Shown: piece after piece, positions 1 through 10,329 of the stretch | How positions within the stretch are numbered: position 1 is the first letter of the stretch | How the letters are laid out: each line of letters starts with the position of its first letter | Source of the DNA: JAATGI01 sp036510675 | GTDB taxonomy: Bacteria; Pseudomonadota; Alphaproteobacteria; ATCC43930; CGMCC-115725 | Assembly: GCA_036510675.1 (NCBI GenBank) | Contig: DATCDN010000001.1 | Coordinates: 11,855 to 75,854, forward strand | Length of the DNA: 64,000 nt | Direction of reading: 5' to 3' | Program-made: the position numbers and the translations under genes | Notes under the pieces: model-generated | What the model was told of the DNA's origin: nothing | Databases searched by the model: none | Seen by the model: only the letters and a program-made list of their open reading frames with translations

Positions 1-18
1 GACGCGGCGTAGCGCCGA

Positions 19-1362
19 TCAGCCGTTGCCGAGCCGGCGCCACGCCGCGGCGGCAACCTCCAGCGTCTCGTCGATTTGCGCCTCGGTGTGCTCGGAGCTG
101 ACGAAGAACCGCAGGCGTCCCGCCCCCTCCTCGACCGCCGGATACATGATCGGCTGAACATTGATGCCCTGCTCGAACAGGGCCGCGGTCATGGCGAGGC
201 ATTTCGCCGTCTCGCCGATCATCAGCGGAATGATGGCGTAGCCGCTGGCATTGCCGACCGAAAGCTCGTGCGCGCGGGCGCGCTCGACAAAGAACCGCCC
301 CCGCGCCTGGAGGCGCCGCACCCGCTCCGGCTCGGCCTTCATGATGGTGATCGCCGCCAGCGCCGCCGCCGTATTCGCGGGGGTCAGCCCGGCGCTGAAA
401 ATAAAGCCGGGCGCGCCATAGCGCAGCGACAGCACCAGCGAGCGGCGGCCCGCGATATAGCCGCCGCAACTGGCGAACGACTTGCTGAGCGTGCCCATCC
501 AGATATCGACGTCGGTGCCGGCGAGGCCGAAATGCTCGCGAATGCCGAAGCCGCGCGCGCCCATCACCCCCATCGAATGGGCCTCGTCGACCATCAGAAA
601 GGTCTTGTAGCGATTGCGGATTTCGATGAAGCGCGGCAGGTCGGGAAAATCGCCATCCATGCTGTAGAGGCCCTCGACCACGATCACCACGCGCTCATAG
701 TCGCGGCGATGGCGGGCCAGCAGATCATCGACCGATTGCCAATCATTGTGGCGAAAGGCGATGCGCCGCGCGCCCGACTGGGTGGCGCCGACCATCACGC
801 TGCTATGGATCAGCGCGTCGTGGAGAATGAGATCCTTGGGGCCGAAGAGATAGCTCAGCGTCACCGTGTTGGTGGCATAGCCGCTGACGAAGGACAGGCA
901 ATCCTCGGCATCGAGGATGTCGGCGATCGCGGTTTCCAGCGCGCGGTGCAGCGGCCGCTCGCCGCCGACCATGCGGCTCGCCGAAACCGAGGTGCCATAG
1001 CGCGCCACCGCCTCGGATACCGCCGCCGCGACCCGCGGATCGCCGGCGAGGCCGAGATAATTGTAATTGGTGAAATTGAGATATTCGCGGCCGTCGATGA
1101 TGGTGGTCTGGGCGGCCAGCCCCTCATGCACGCGGTAATAAGTATGCTCGGTGCCCTGCGAGCGCGCCCATAGGCCGAGCATCAGCGGGTGATAGTCGAA
1201 ATCGTAATAGGCAGAGGGCAGATCGGCATAGTCGCTAGGCGCGGCACCGGGCGCCGGCGGACTGGCGCCATTGAGCCGCCGGGCCTCCCGCTCACGCAGG
1301 AGGCGCCGAGCCAGTTCGCGTTTCTCTTCGGTTTGCAGCGCGCTGGGCGGTCGCGATTCCAC
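19..1362 (-). CDS. PKS-associated alpha-oxoamine synthase (PLP-dependent, AONS/SPT-like)
   Basis: 447 aa, fold-type I PLP enzyme of the alpha-oxoamine synthase family (8-amino-7-oxononanoate synthase, serine palmitoyltransferase, Kbl). These enzymes condense an amino acid with an acyl thioester, losing CO2. The PLP lysine is Lys294 in GTLSKSFASCGG. The cofactor Asp lies in VDEAHSMG and the substrate-site His in LHDALIHSS. The catalytic core starts near residue 60, after a charged Arg/Glu-rich N-terminal helix that biosynthetic AONS lacks. The start is 2 bases past the PKS stop, so the two are certainly co-transcribed. The inferred role is off-loading the PKS chain from its ACP as an amino-ketone, as Fum8 does for Fum1 in fumonisin synthesis. 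The amino acid used cannot be read from the sequence. A bioF role is unlikely because no other biotin gene is present. Confidence 0.9.
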   Translation of the reverse strand: MESRPPSALQTEEKRELARRLLREREARRLNGASPPAPGAAPSDYADLPSAYYDFDYHPLMLGLWARSQGTEHTYYRVHEGLAAQTTIIDGREYLNFTNYNYLGLAGDPRVAAAVSEAVARYGTSVSASRMVGGERPLHRALETAIADILDAEDCLSFVSGYATNTVTLSYLFGPKDLILHDALIHSSVMVGATQSGARRIAFRHNDWQSVDDLLARHRRDYERVVIVVEGLYSMDGDFPDLPRFIEIRNRYKTFLMVDEAHSMGVMGARGFGIREHFGLAGTDVDIWMGTLSKSFASCGGYIAGRRSLVLSLRYGAPGFIFSAGLTPANTAAALAAITIMKAEPERVRRLQARGRFFVERARAHELSVGNASGYAIIPLMIGETAKCLAMTAALFEQGINVQPIMYPAVEEGAGRLRFFVSSEHTEAQIDETLEVAAAAWRRLGNG

Positions 1363-1364
1363 GC

Positions 1365-4300
1365 CTAGAGAACCCTTCGGTCGGCACCGATATCGAGTTC
1401 CTCCTTGAGGAGCTCGCCCAGGATTTCGTCGAGCCGATCCTCGGGCACGCTGTCAACATCGATCTCGAGCAGTTCCGCGTGATCGTGGCCGTTGGTCGTC
1501 GATTTGCGCCGCAGCTCATCGACCAGCCGGCGCGCGATGCCGCTGACCGTGGCGCGATCCATCAGGTCGAGCACCGGCAGCCGCAGGCCGAATTGGCGCT
1601 CCATCATCATCTGCATCTCGACCATCATCATCGAATCCATGCCGACTTCGATCAGCGACCGGTCGGCATCGAGCTTGGCCGCCGGAATGCGCATCACCTC
1701 TGAAATCTGCTTCAGGATCGCGGGCGCGACAAGCTGTGCCGCCGCCTCCGGCGTCAGCGTCGCGACCCGCTCGACAAGCTGCGACAGGCTCAGCACACCA
1801 TCGGGAAAATCATCGCCGCCGAGCCGCTGGCCCAACTCGGCGTATTTCGGCGCCAAGGCGATGCGCGGCAGGCGCGACAGCTTGGTCCAATCGAGTTCCG
1901 CCACCGCCGCCTCGGTGACGCTCGCGAGCAGCGCCTGCTCCATGCCGTCGAGCGCGCGGGCCGGATCGATCGGCGTGACGCCCAGCCGTTCCTCCATGTT
2001 CTTCGCGACATCGGCACGCTGCGACAGATGGCCGACCTTCGCAATCGCGCCCCATTGCATCGCCAGCGCCGGCAACCCCAGCGCCCGCCGGTGCCGCGCC
2101 AACGCTTCGAGATAAAGATTGGCCGCGACATAATTGGCTTGGCCCGGATTGCCGATCAGGGTCACGGCGGACGAATAGACGACGAAAAGATCGAGCTGAC
2201 GCGCCCGCGTCAGCCGGTGCAGATTGATGGCGCCGAGCACTTTCGGGCGCACCACGTCACCGAACCGCTCGCGTGTCAGCTTCGCCAGCAGCGCGTCCTC
2301 GATGACCGCCGCGCAATGAATGACGCCGCGCAGCGGCGGCATGTCGCGATCGACCGTGTCGAGGAATTGGCCGAGCGCATCGGCGTCCGTCACGTCACAC
2401 GCGCCCTCGATGATGGTGACGCCCTCGCCGCGCAGCCGGCTCAACACCGCGACGGTTTCGCGGTCGGCGCGGGCACGCCGGCCGATCAGCGCCAGGTGCC
2501 GGGCGCCCCGGCTGACCAGCCACGCCGCCGTCGCCAGCCCAAAGCCGCCGCGCCCGCCGGTCACGAGATAGGTGGCGTCGGGGTTCAGTGCGAGGCGCGT
2601 CGCGGCCCGCGGCTCGACCAGCGGCGCCTCATCCGGCATCGCCAGCACGATCTTGCCGATCTGCCGCGACTGCTGCATGTAGCGGAAAGCCTCGCTCGCG
2701 CGCGCCAGCGGAAACACGCGGCGGACAGGCGGCGTGAAACCGCCGCCGCCCATCAGCGCCAGCATGCGCGCGAAGAGCTGGGCCGAGACCGCGCGCCGCT
2801 CCACGATCAGCGTGTTGATATCGACGCCGAAGAACTGAATGTTGCGGCGGAAGGGTTCAAGGCCGAGCTTGCTGTTGGCATAGAAATCGCGCTTGCCCAG
2901 CTCGATGAAGCGGCCATAGGCGCGCAGGATGCCGACGCCCCGCGCGATCGCCTCGCCGGCGATGGAATTGAGCACGATATCGACGCCCTCGCCATTGGTG
3001 ACGCGGCGAATTTCCTGATCGAAATCGAGGGCGCGCGAATCGAATACATGCACAACGCCGAGCCGGCGCAGAAAGTCGCGCTTTTCCGGCGTGCCGGCGG
3101 TGGCAAAAATCGCCGCCCCGGCGGCTTGGGCGATTTGCAGCGCGGCAAGACCGACGCCCCCCGCCGCGCCGTGAATCAGGACGCGCTCGCCCGGCTGGAT
3201 GCGCGCCAGATATTCCAGCGAGAAGATCGCCGTGATGATCGCGACCGGCGTCGCGGCGGCGGCATCGAAGCTCCAGCCTTCCGGGATGGGGAAGACCGAG
3301 AAATCATCGGTGACGACGTGCGAGCTCAACGCCGCCGGCGCGAGGCCGAACACCCGATCGCCGACGCGGAACTTGGTGATGGCGGCGCCGATCTCGACGA
3401 TCTCGCCGGCGAATTCCATGCCGAGCGTCGCACCGGCGAAGCCGCCCTCGAACGCCTCCTCCGGCAGGATCGTGCCGCGTTGCAGGACGTCGCGGAAATT
3501 GAGGCCGGCCGCGCGCACCCGCACACGCATGCGGTCCGGCGCGAGCGGCACGAGCACCATTGCCCGCACGCTCAGCTCGTCGCGCCCGTCGCGCCGCGCA
3601 TTGACCAGGACATAGCCCGGCTCGGCCCGCGCCATGCTTCGCGGCAAGCCGCGTCGCAGACGGTGCAGATAGCGCCCGCCGCCGGCGAGGACGATCTCGT
3701 CCTCGGCATCCTCGGCGCCGCGCGAAAATTCATCGAGCAGCCGCGACGCCGCCCGATCGGCATCATAGGCCGGGTCGAGATCGACGAGGCGGCAGGTGAG
3801 ATCCGACCGCTCGTTCATCATGGTGCGGCCGACGCCCCAGATCATCGCCTGCGCCGGATCGACCGGTGCCGCTCGCCCCACCCCCGGCATGGCGCCGGCC
3901 GTCACCAGCCACAGCGTGAGCCGCGACAGGAGGCCCAATTCCTCCGCCGCCTGAAGCAGTGCGACGATCCCGAACGCGCCGGCGGGGTCGGGGTTCGCGG
4001 CGGACGGCTCGACCGTGCCGCCCTTTGCCAGCCATGCGATATTGATCGGCGCCACGGTATCCGCGCCGACGACGGCATCGAGCAGCGATTTATAGGCCCG
4101 CCGGTCCCCGAGCGGCGTCGCGAAGCGATCGGGACCGAGCCACCGGAACTCGGCGCCGAATTCGAGCGTGACGATTCGATGACCCTGCGCGTCGAGCGCC
4201 TCGCCCAGCGCGCCCGCCAGCGACACGTCATGCGACAGCGCCCGGTCATGCGGCGCGGCGACCAGCCAGGTTGCCGACTCCCCATCGCCGATGCCGATGA

Positions 4301-7300
4301 AGCGCGTCGCCGCCGGCTTGCGCGCCAGCAGCGCCCAGTCATCCCGACAATCATCCCGATCGCCGCCGCGCTGCTCGATGTCGGCGAGCCCGGATTCCTT
4401 GAACAAGCTCCGCCAGGTCGCGGCCGTGACCAGCGGCGAGTCGGCGCGCAGATCGATATCGGTGAAATCCCACCAGTGCGGCGACATGCCGAAGAGGAAG
4501 GTCGCGATCTCCGCCGGCGCGCCGCCGACCATCGCCACCAGGCCATTGGGCCGCGCCAGCGCCACGATTCGCGCCAACGCCCGCCGCAATTCTGGCGCAC
4601 CGAACAGCGCATTGCCGATCAGCACCAGATCGAACGTACCGGTCTCGCCCACCGCTATAGGTGCATCGGGATCGAACAGCCGCGCGCGGAAGCCCGGCCG
4701 GTCGGCGAATTGCGCCGCCGCGCGCGTTACCGCATCCTCGCTCAGTAGGCCCAGTTCATAGGTCCCGCGATCCGCCGGCAACAGCGGCAACAGCGTCGCC
4801 GCCAGCCCGCCGGGGCCGTCGCCGATTTCCAGAATGCGCAACGGATCGGATGCCGGCATCTGATCGAGAAGCCGCGTCACCAGCGCCGCCGCGCGCGCGT
4901 TGCGGCGGTGGAACAAGGGATCGGATTCGACCAATTGTTCGACCAGATCGGCATCGCGCGTCAGCGGCGAAAACGCGTCGCTCTCGCCCGACGAGGCCAG
5001 GAATTGCGGCATACGCTCACCGCAGCGCGCCGCCAGCTCAAGGCTGGCGATGGCGTCGGGATGCGCCGCCAGCGCGTCGCGCCACAATCCATCGGGCGGC
5101 GGCAGCGCGACCGAGCCGCGGCGCCAGCCCACCGGAATGCGGTCGAGCACGCCGCGCCGCTCCAGCATGCCCAGCATGGCGCGCAGATATGGCAGATTGC
5201 GCCGGGACACCGTGCCCTTGCCGACGAGATCGTCGAGCACGATGGTCGCGATGCCGTTGCCCATCGGCACGATGGCGCGCGCGGCATAGGCGGCGGCGAT
5301 CCGCTCCAGCAGCCGCGCGAGACTGTCGTCCGCCGGCGCCGACATACCCCATGCCGCATCCGCCAACGGCGCGGTGGCGATCGCCGGCGCGGCAGCGAGC
5401 GGCGCGCTGGTGTCGACATCGTATTGCCAATGATAGGTCGGCACCGAAGCCGGCAGCGCCGCGTCCAGCCGACGCAGCATCAGTCCATCAATCTCGCCGA
5501 TGACACTGCCCGCCTCGTCGAACAGCACGAAATCGGCGACGGCCGAGCGCCTTTTGTGCTCGCGCAGGCGCGCATGGCACCAGGCAATGCGCGCGCCCTT
5601 CTGGTACAGCCGCAAACGTTCGATGCCGACGGGCAGATAGGCGGCGCGCTGCTCGCCATTCTCCGACCAGGCGAAGGTGGCAAAAATCGCCTGAATGCCG
5701 GCATCGAGCATCGCCGGATGCAGATTGTAGCGCGCGGTATCCGCCGCGATCGACGCCGGCACGACAATCCGGCCGAGCGCCTCGTCACCCGAGTACCAGA
5801 TCTCGGCGAGGCCCTGGAACGCGGCGCCATAGCTCAACCCATGCTCGGCGCAACGGCGATAATGCTCGCCGCCGCTGATATGGCACGGCAGGCCGGCGCG
5901 AATGGCATCGACATGCGTGGGATCGTCCGCCTGGCGCTTCGCCGCCAGCGGCCCGGCCCGGCCGGTGACGACCAGCGCCGGCTTGGTATCGCTGACCACG
6001 CCGGCGACGATGCGGAAGCCGTTATCGTCGCCCGACAGCGCCAGCTCCAGCCGTGGCGGGTCGCCCTCGGCGATGACGATGGGCTTTTGAATCTCCAGCC
6101 CTTCGATGATCGACGGCCCGTCGCCATGGCGCAGGGTCGCGGCGGCAAGCGCCATCTCGACATAGCCCGCGGCCGGGAAAACGGTACTGCCTTGGACGAC
6201 GTGGTCGCGCAGATAGGTCAGCAGCCACGGCTCGACGACATTCTCCCAGGTCGGCGCGCTGGTCGGCATGCGATAGCCGAGCAGCGGATGCTGGCTCGCG
6301 CCATAGGCGGTGGACCAGGGCCGGGCACGCCGCGGGAATTCGTACCGCTCGCGCTGCCACGGATAGCCCGGCACCTCGACCCGCGGCCCTTCGCCGGGGA
6401 ACATCGCGCGGAAATCGATCGCCGCGCCGGCGGTGTAGCACGCGCCGACCGCCGCGCGCAGCGCCTCGGCCTCGGGTTCGTGGCGGCGCAGCGTCGGCAG
6501 CGCCAGCCCGGTCACCCCGGCCTCGCGCAAGCAATCGCGGACATAGAAGGAGAGAACCGGGTGCGGGCCGATTTCCAGGAACAGCTGCACGCCGCCCTTC
6601 GCCAACCCCTCGATCGCTTCGGAAAAGCGCACCGGCTCGCGGATATTCTCCCCCCAATATTGCGCGCCCAGCTCGTCACCGATCAGGGCGCCGCCGGTCA
6701 CGGTCGAGACGAAGCGCAGGCGGCTCGGCCCTGGCACCAGCCCGGACAGGCGCTCCAGCAGCTCTCCCTTGACGCCGTCCATCACCCGGCTGTGGAACGC
6801 ATAGTCGAGCGCGAGATGGCGGTAGAACACATTGTCCTGTTTCAGCCGTTCGCCGATCTGGCGCAACGAATCCTCGTCGCCCGCCAGCGTGATCGAACCT
6901 GGGCTGTTGAACGCGGCGATCGTCACGTCATTGCCATAGGGCGCGATCAGCGGCGCCACCTGCGCCGCCGGCAGCCCGACCGCCATCATCCGGCCGAGCC
7001 CAGCCGTCTTGCCCTGCACCGCGCTGCGATGCGCGATGACGCGGCATGCCTGATCGAGCGTCAGACTGCCCGCCGCATAGGCGGCGGCAACCTCGCCGAC
7101 ACTGTGACCGACGCACGCCTCGGCGGCGATGCCGTTGGCGCGCAGCCATTCCACCATCGCGACCTGAAGCACGAACAGCGCCGGCTGGGCGATTTCGGTG
7201 CGATCATAGCTGTCTTCCGCCGCGTCCTCGCGCGTCAGCACGGCCAGCACCGACCAGCCGACGAGGGGCGCCAGGACCGCGTCGATCGTCGCGATCCAGC

Positions 7301-8987
7301 GGGCGATCAGCGGCTCGCGCGCGATCAGATCGCGCCCCATGCCGACCCATTGCGACCCGTTGCCGGAAAATACGAAGGCGAGCCGCGCCGGCGTCGCCAG
7401 CGCCTCGCCTGCCACCACGGCGGTGTGCGCGTCGTCGGCGAGAAACGCGCCGAGACCCGTCGCGAGTTCGTCGGCGCCGCTGCCCGCGACCGCCAGCCGA
7501 TGCGCGAAATGGCTGCGCGTGCGCGCGGCGGCGCGGCGGATCGCGACATGGTCCGCGCCCGGCTGCCGTAGCGTCTCCCGATAGCGCGCGGCGAGCTCCT
7601 TCAACGCCGCCGGACCGCGCGCCGATATCAGCAGCGGGCCGCCCGTGTCGCTCGTCGGCGGCGTTGGCGCCGGCGCGCGATATTCCCGCACCACGACGTG
7701 GGCGTTGGTGCCGCCGAACCCGAACGAGTTGACGCCCATCACCAGCGGCGCGTCGCTGGCGGGCAGCGGCGTATGCCGATCGACCACCGCAAGGCGCAGA
7801 TCGCGGAACGGAATATTCGGATTGGCGGTGACGAAATTCAGCGTCGCCGGAATCTCGCGATGCTGGAGCGACAGCACCACCTTGATGAGGCCGGCGACCC
7901 CGGCCGCGGATTCGAGATGGCCGATATTGGTCTTCCCCGATCCGACCAGACAGGGCCGGCCGTCGGGCCGGGCGGCGCCCATCACGGTGCCGAGCGCCGT
8001 GCACTCGACCGGATCGCCGACATTGGTGCCGGTGCCGTGCGCCTCGACATAATCGACAGCGCCCGGATCGACTGCCGCGCGCGCATAGACGCGGCGCAAC
8101 AGCGCCTCCTGCGCCGCGACGTTGGGCATCGAGACGCCGTTGGTGCGGCCGTCGGAATTGACCCCGGTGGCGAGGATCACCGCCTTGATCGGATCGCCAG
8201 CGGCCAGCGCCGCCGCCAGCGGCTTGAGGATGACGATTCCGCCACCCTCGGAGCGGACATAGCCGTCCGCGCGCTCATCGAAGGTGTGGCATTCGCCGGT
8301 CGGCGACAGCATGCGGGCGCGCGAGAAGCCGATGCCGCCCCAGGGCGACAGCAGCAGGTTGATGCCGCCGGCGATGGCGAACGGGGCGTCGTCGCGGCGC
8401 AGCGTCTCGCATGCCTCGTGAATCGCGACGAGCGCCGACGAGCATGCGGTGTCGAGCGAAAAGCTCGGCCCGTGCAGGTCCAGAATGTATGAAATGCGAT
8501 TGGCCAAAAGGCTGAACGCGCTGCCCGACATGGTGTAGGGATCCGCGCCCTCGCCTTCCTCTCGCTGCAGCGCCGCGTAGTCATTGGACGAGACGCCCAT
8601 CACCACGCTGGCTTCGCTGCCGGCGATGCTGGCGGGCACGATGCCGGCGCTCTCAAATGCCTCCCACGCCAGTTCGAGGGCCAGCCGCTGCTGCGGGTCC
8701 ATCTGCGCCGCCTCGCGCGGCGAAATGCCGAAGAACTCGGCGTCGAACCGGTCGACATGCGGCAGGAAGCCGCCGGCGCGCGTGTACATCTTGCCGGCAC
8801 GCGCCGGATCGGGATTGTAATAATAGTCGCTATCCCAACGATCGGCCGGAACGGTGCCGACCGCGCTGGTGCCCGATTTCAGCAGCGACCAATATTCCTT
8901 GGGATTATTCGCGCCGGGAAACCGGCACGCCAAGCCGACGATCGCAACCGGAAACGGCGCGTGCCGTGACGTCGGGTCAAAAACCAT
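1365..8987 (-). CDS. Highly reducing type I polyketide synthase (KS-AT-DH-MT*-ER-KR-ACP)
   Basis: 2540 aa. Domains in order: KS about 10-430 (active Cys182 in DTACSSA, His in EAHGTGT and NIGHLE); AT about 535-830 (Ser629 in GHSVGE); DH about 890-1170 (His929 in DHVVQGSTVFPAAGY, Asp1095 in MLDAGIQA); a C-methyltransferase-like region about 1330-1570 (ILEIGDGPGG); ER about 1790-2110 (GERVLIHGAAGGVGLAA); KR about 2135-2320 (VTGGRGGFG, Tyr2286 in QANYVAAN); ACP about 2400-2490 (Ser2452 in GMDSM); then a charged C-terminal tail that could dock the downstream enzyme. There is no thioesterase or reductase domain, so release must be in trans, presumably by the adjacent oxoamine synthase. A full reductive set in one module suggests an iterative enzyme making a largely saturated chain. 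The MT motif is atypical and the domain may be dead. Confidence 0.95.
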   Translation of the reverse strand: MVFDPTSRHAPFPVAIVGLACRFPGANNPKEYWSLLKSGTSAVGTVPADRWDSDYYYNPDPARAGKMYTRAGGFLPHVDRFDAEFFGISPREAAQMDPQQRLALELAWEAFESAGIVPASIAGSEASVVMGVSSNDYAALQREEGEGADPYTMSGSAFSLLANRISYILDLHGPSFSLDTACSSALVAIHEACETLRRDDAPFAIAGGINLLLSPWGGIGFSRARMLSPTGECHTFDERADGYVRSEGGGIVILKPLAAALAAGDPIKAVILATGVNSDGRTNGVSMPNVAAQEALLRRVYARAAVDPGAVDYVEAHGTGTNVGDPVECTALGTVMGAARPDGRPCLVGSGKTNIGHLESAAGVAGLIKVVLSLQHREIPATLNFVTANPNIPFRDLRLAVVDRHTPLPASDAPLVMGVNSFGFGGTNAHVVVREYRAPAPTPPTSDTGGPLLISARGPAALKELAARYRETLRQPGADHVAIRRAAARTRSHFAHRLAVAGSGADELATGLGAFLADDAHTAVVAGEALATPARLAFVFSGNGSQWVGMGRDLIAREPLIARWIATIDAVLAPLVGWSVLAVLTREDAAEDSYDRTEIAQPALFVLQVAMVEWLRANGIAAEACVGHSVGEVAAAYAAGSLTLDQACRVIAHRSAVQGKTAGLGRMMAVGLPAAQVAPLIAPYGNDVTIAAFNSPGSITLAGDEDSLRQIGERLKQDNVFYRHLALDYAFHSRVMDGVKGELLERLSGLVPGPSRLRFVSTVTGGALIGDELGAQYWGENIREPVRFSEAIEGLAKGGVQLFLEIGPHPVLSFYVRDCLREAGVTGLALPTLRRHEPEAEALRAAVGACYTAGAAIDFRAMFPGEGPRVEVPGYPWQRERYEFPRRARPWSTAYGASQHPLLGYRMPTSAPTWENVVEPWLLTYLRDHVVQGSTVFPAAGYVEMALAAATLRHGDGPSIIEGLEIQKPIVIAEGDPPRLELALSGDDNGFRIVAGVVSDTKPALVVTGRAGPLAAKRQADDPTHVDAIRAGLPCHISGGEHYRRCAEHGLSYGAAFQGLAEIWYSGDEALGRIVVPASIAADTARYNLHPAMLDAGIQAIFATFAWSENGEQRAAYLPVGIERLRLYQKGARIAWCHARLREHKRRSAVADFVLFDEAGSVIGEIDGLMLRRLDAALPASVPTYHWQYDVDTSAPLAAAPAIATAPLADAAWGMSAPADDSLARLLERIAAAYAARAIVPMGNGIATIVLDDLVGKGTVSRRNLPYLRAMLGMLERRGVLDRIPVGWRRGSVALPPPDGLWRDALAAHPDAIASLELAARCGERMPQFLASSGESDAFSPLTRDADLVEQLVESDPLFHRRNARAAALVTRLLDQMPASDPLRILEIGDGPGGLAATLLPLLPADRGTYELGLLSEDAVTRAAAQFADRPGFRARLFDPDAPIAVGETGTFDLVLIGNALFGAPELRRALARIVALARPNGLVAMVGGAPAEIATFLFGMSPHWWDFTDIDLRADSPLVTAATWRSLFKESGLADIEQRGGDRDDCRDDWALLARKPAATRFIGIGDGESATWLVAAPHDRALSHDVSLAGALGEALDAQGHRIVTLEFGAEFRWLGPDRFATPLGDRRAYKSLLDAVVGADTVAPINIAWLAKGGTVEPSAANPDPAGAFGIVALLQAAEELGLLSRLTLWLVTAGAMPGVGRAAPVDPAQAMIWGVGRTMMNERSDLTCRLVDLDPAYDADRAASRLLDEFSRGAEDAEDEIVLAGGGRYLHRLRRGLPRSMARAEPGYVLVNARRDGRDELSVRAMVLVPLAPDRMRVRVRAAGLNFRDVLQRGTILPEEAFEGGFAGATLGMEFAGEIVEIGAAITKFRVGDRVFGLAPAALSSHVVTDDFSVFPIPEGWSFDAAAATPVAIITAIFSLEYLARIQPGERVLIHGAAGGVGLAALQIAQAAGAAIFATAGTPEKRDFLRRLGVVHVFDSRALDFDQEIRRVTNGEGVDIVLNSIAGEAIARGVGILRAYGRFIELGKRDFYANSKLGLEPFRRNIQFFGVDINTLIVERRAVSAQLFARMLALMGGGGFTPPVRRVFPLARASEAFRYMQQSRQIGKIVLAMPDEAPLVEPRAATRLALNPDATYLVTGGRGGFGLATAAWLVSRGARHLALIGRRARADRETVAVLSRLRGEGVTIIEGACDVTDADALGQFLDTVDRDMPPLRGVIHCAAVIEDALLAKLTRERFGDVVRPKVLGAINLHRLTRARQLDLFVVYSSAVTLIGNPGQANYVAANLYLEALARHRRALGLPALAMQWGAIAKVGHLSQRADVAKNMEERLGVTPIDPARALDGMEQALLASVTEAAVAELDWTKLSRLPRIALAPKYAELGQRLGGDDFPDGVLSLSQLVERVATLTPEAAAQLVAPAILKQISEVMRIPAAKLDADRSLIEVGMDSMMMVEMQMMMERQFGLRLPVLDLMDRATVSGIARRLVDELRRKSTTNGHDHAELLEIDVDSVPEDRLDEILGELLKEELDIGADRRVL

Positions 8988-8996
8988 ACGAATATG

Positions 8997-9001
8997 CCTC
9001 C
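8997..9001 (-). promoter_or_regulatory. Ribosome binding site of the PKS gene
   Basis: GGAGG on the minus strand, 9 bases before the ATG at 8987. It supports the start giving MVFDPTSRHAPFPVAIVGLACR, where the KS domain begins almost at once. The rest of the roughly 210-base gap to the permease gene upstream shows no convincing promoter, so the PKS may be read from the upstream operon or from a weak promoter near 9100. Confidence 0.6.
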
Positions 9002-9198
9002 GGCCGCGGCACTAGAAAGCGGCAAACCATATTGGCGCGTACACCATCGGCATTTTCCCCCGATTTTCGGCCCGACATTAAGGAAGGTGTCACAGGATTC
9101 AAGTCAATTCTCGTTACGATGGAAGAGCTTGGCGGCGGCTCGCGGGCCGGCGCGGGATAATCGACCGGACGTCGAAGCCGGCTCGCTCGGCCGAGCGG

Positions 9199-10329
9199 TC
9201 AATAGAGCGCCGCCGGGTCGGCGGCAACCACCCGTCGCATCGCCGCCAGTCCCGCCAGCACGCACATACCGACGGTCAGCGGAAAGATCAACGCGAGAGC
9301 GGTGCCATTCGCGCTGATCGGCAGCATCGTCTTGGCGGCGACATAGCGATCGGCCGCGACGGTCAGCGCGAGCCCGGCGGCGAACCCGACGATCGACAGA
9401 AGGAGCGCCTGGCCGATGACGATCATACAGAGAAATGCATTGGAAAAACCCATCGCCTTCAGGGTCGCGAACTGGCCGAGCCGATCGAGAACTTCGTTGA
9501 ATAACAATTGGTAACAAGTCACGGTACCGATCACGAGGCCAGCGATCATGCCGACCGTGAAGAGAATGCCGATCGGCGCCACCTGGAGCGTGAAGGCGTT
9601 TTCCCGCGCGCGCATCTCGGCCGGCGTCATCACCGTGATGTCGTTATAGGGCAGCCGCGTCAGAATTTCATGGCGCACCGCTTCCGGGTCGGCCCCTGGT
9701 TTCAGCCGGATGGCGCCCATGATCGGCCGCGCATCGGGCGACCGCGTCAGCCAGTCGCCGATACTCATCACCGCTGCGCCGTCGACCACGAGATCGGGGC
9801 CGATCCGGACATAGCCCAGCATGTTCTGTTCGGTCTTGTCGAGCTTCACCGCCTTGCCCGGCGCCATCGGGCCGAAGATCGGCCGCGACAGGCGGTCGAA
9901 CAGGAAGCCGCGCGGAATCCTGAGCCAATTCTTCAGCGTCTCGATATCGCCCATGGCCAGCGGAATCTCGTCAGGCGGAATCGCGAACACCATGATGCGG
10001 CGAACCTTCTTGTCGACCGGGTTCTTCAAGCCCATCGCATGCTCATAGATCGGGACGACGCGCGCGACCTCCGGCATCGCGGCGATCTGATCGAGCCGCA
10101 CCGGCGACATCGTATCCCAGCGGTGGAGATGCACCCGCGAGATATCCATCACCACCAGATCGGCCCGCATCAGATCGGCGATATTGGATTGGGCGTGCAG
10201 GACCCCCGTGAGAAAGCCGAACTCGACGAACATGATGACGGCGGCGACCGCGACCGCGGCGACCGCAATCACGAAGCGCCGCTTGTTGTGGAGGAAGAGG
10301 CGCACGCCGAGGCGCATTCCGGCCTGCAT
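9199..10329 (-). CDS. DevC/FtsX-type ABC transporter permease (second of two)
   Basis: 376 aa. One N-terminal transmembrane segment (after NKRRFVIAVAAV), a large extracytoplasmic domain of about 200 residues and three C-terminal membrane segments: the MacB/FtsX-type topology. The stretch FATLKAMGFSNAFL and the ending DPAALY match the DevC subgroup, which in cyanobacterial DevBCA exports heterocyst glycolipids. The ATG directly follows the TAG of the preceding permease gene. No ATPase (DevA) or membrane-fusion protein (DevB) gene is seen in the window, so the partners must be encoded elsewhere or to the left. Its position before the PKS suggests export of the lipid product; that is inference. 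Confidence 0.85.
   Translation of the reverse strand: MQAGMRLGVRLFLHNKRRFVIAVAAVAVAAVIMFVEFGFLTGVLHAQSNIADLMRADLVVMDISRVHLHRWDTMSPVRLDQIAAMPEVARVVPIYEHAMGLKNPVDKKVRRIMVFAIPPDEIPLAMGDIETLKNWLRIPRGFLFDRLSRPIFGPMAPGKAVKLDKTEQNMLGYVRIGPDLVVDGAAVMSIGDWLTRSPDARPIMGAIRLKPGADPEAVRHEILTRLPYNDITVMTPAEMRARENAFTLQVAPIGILFTVGMIAGLVIGTVTCYQLLFNEVLDRLGQFATLKAMGFSNAFLCMIVIGQALLLSIVGFAAGLALTVAADRYVAAKTMLPISANGTALALIFPLTVGMCVLAGLAAMRRVVAADPAALY

Noticed and set aside
19..1362. bioF (8-amino-7-oxononanoate synthase) as the function of the first gene
   Set aside because: It has an extra N-terminal extension, lies two bases behind a PKS and has no biotin genes nearby, so a PKS-release role fits better, though the fold is the same.
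2028..7571. Very long plus-strand open frames (about 900 codons each) opposite the PKS
   Set aside because: They are the GC-rich shadow of the PKS on the other strand: Arg/Gln/His/Asp-rich, no ribosome sites, no domains, while the minus strand encodes a perfect multidomain PKS.
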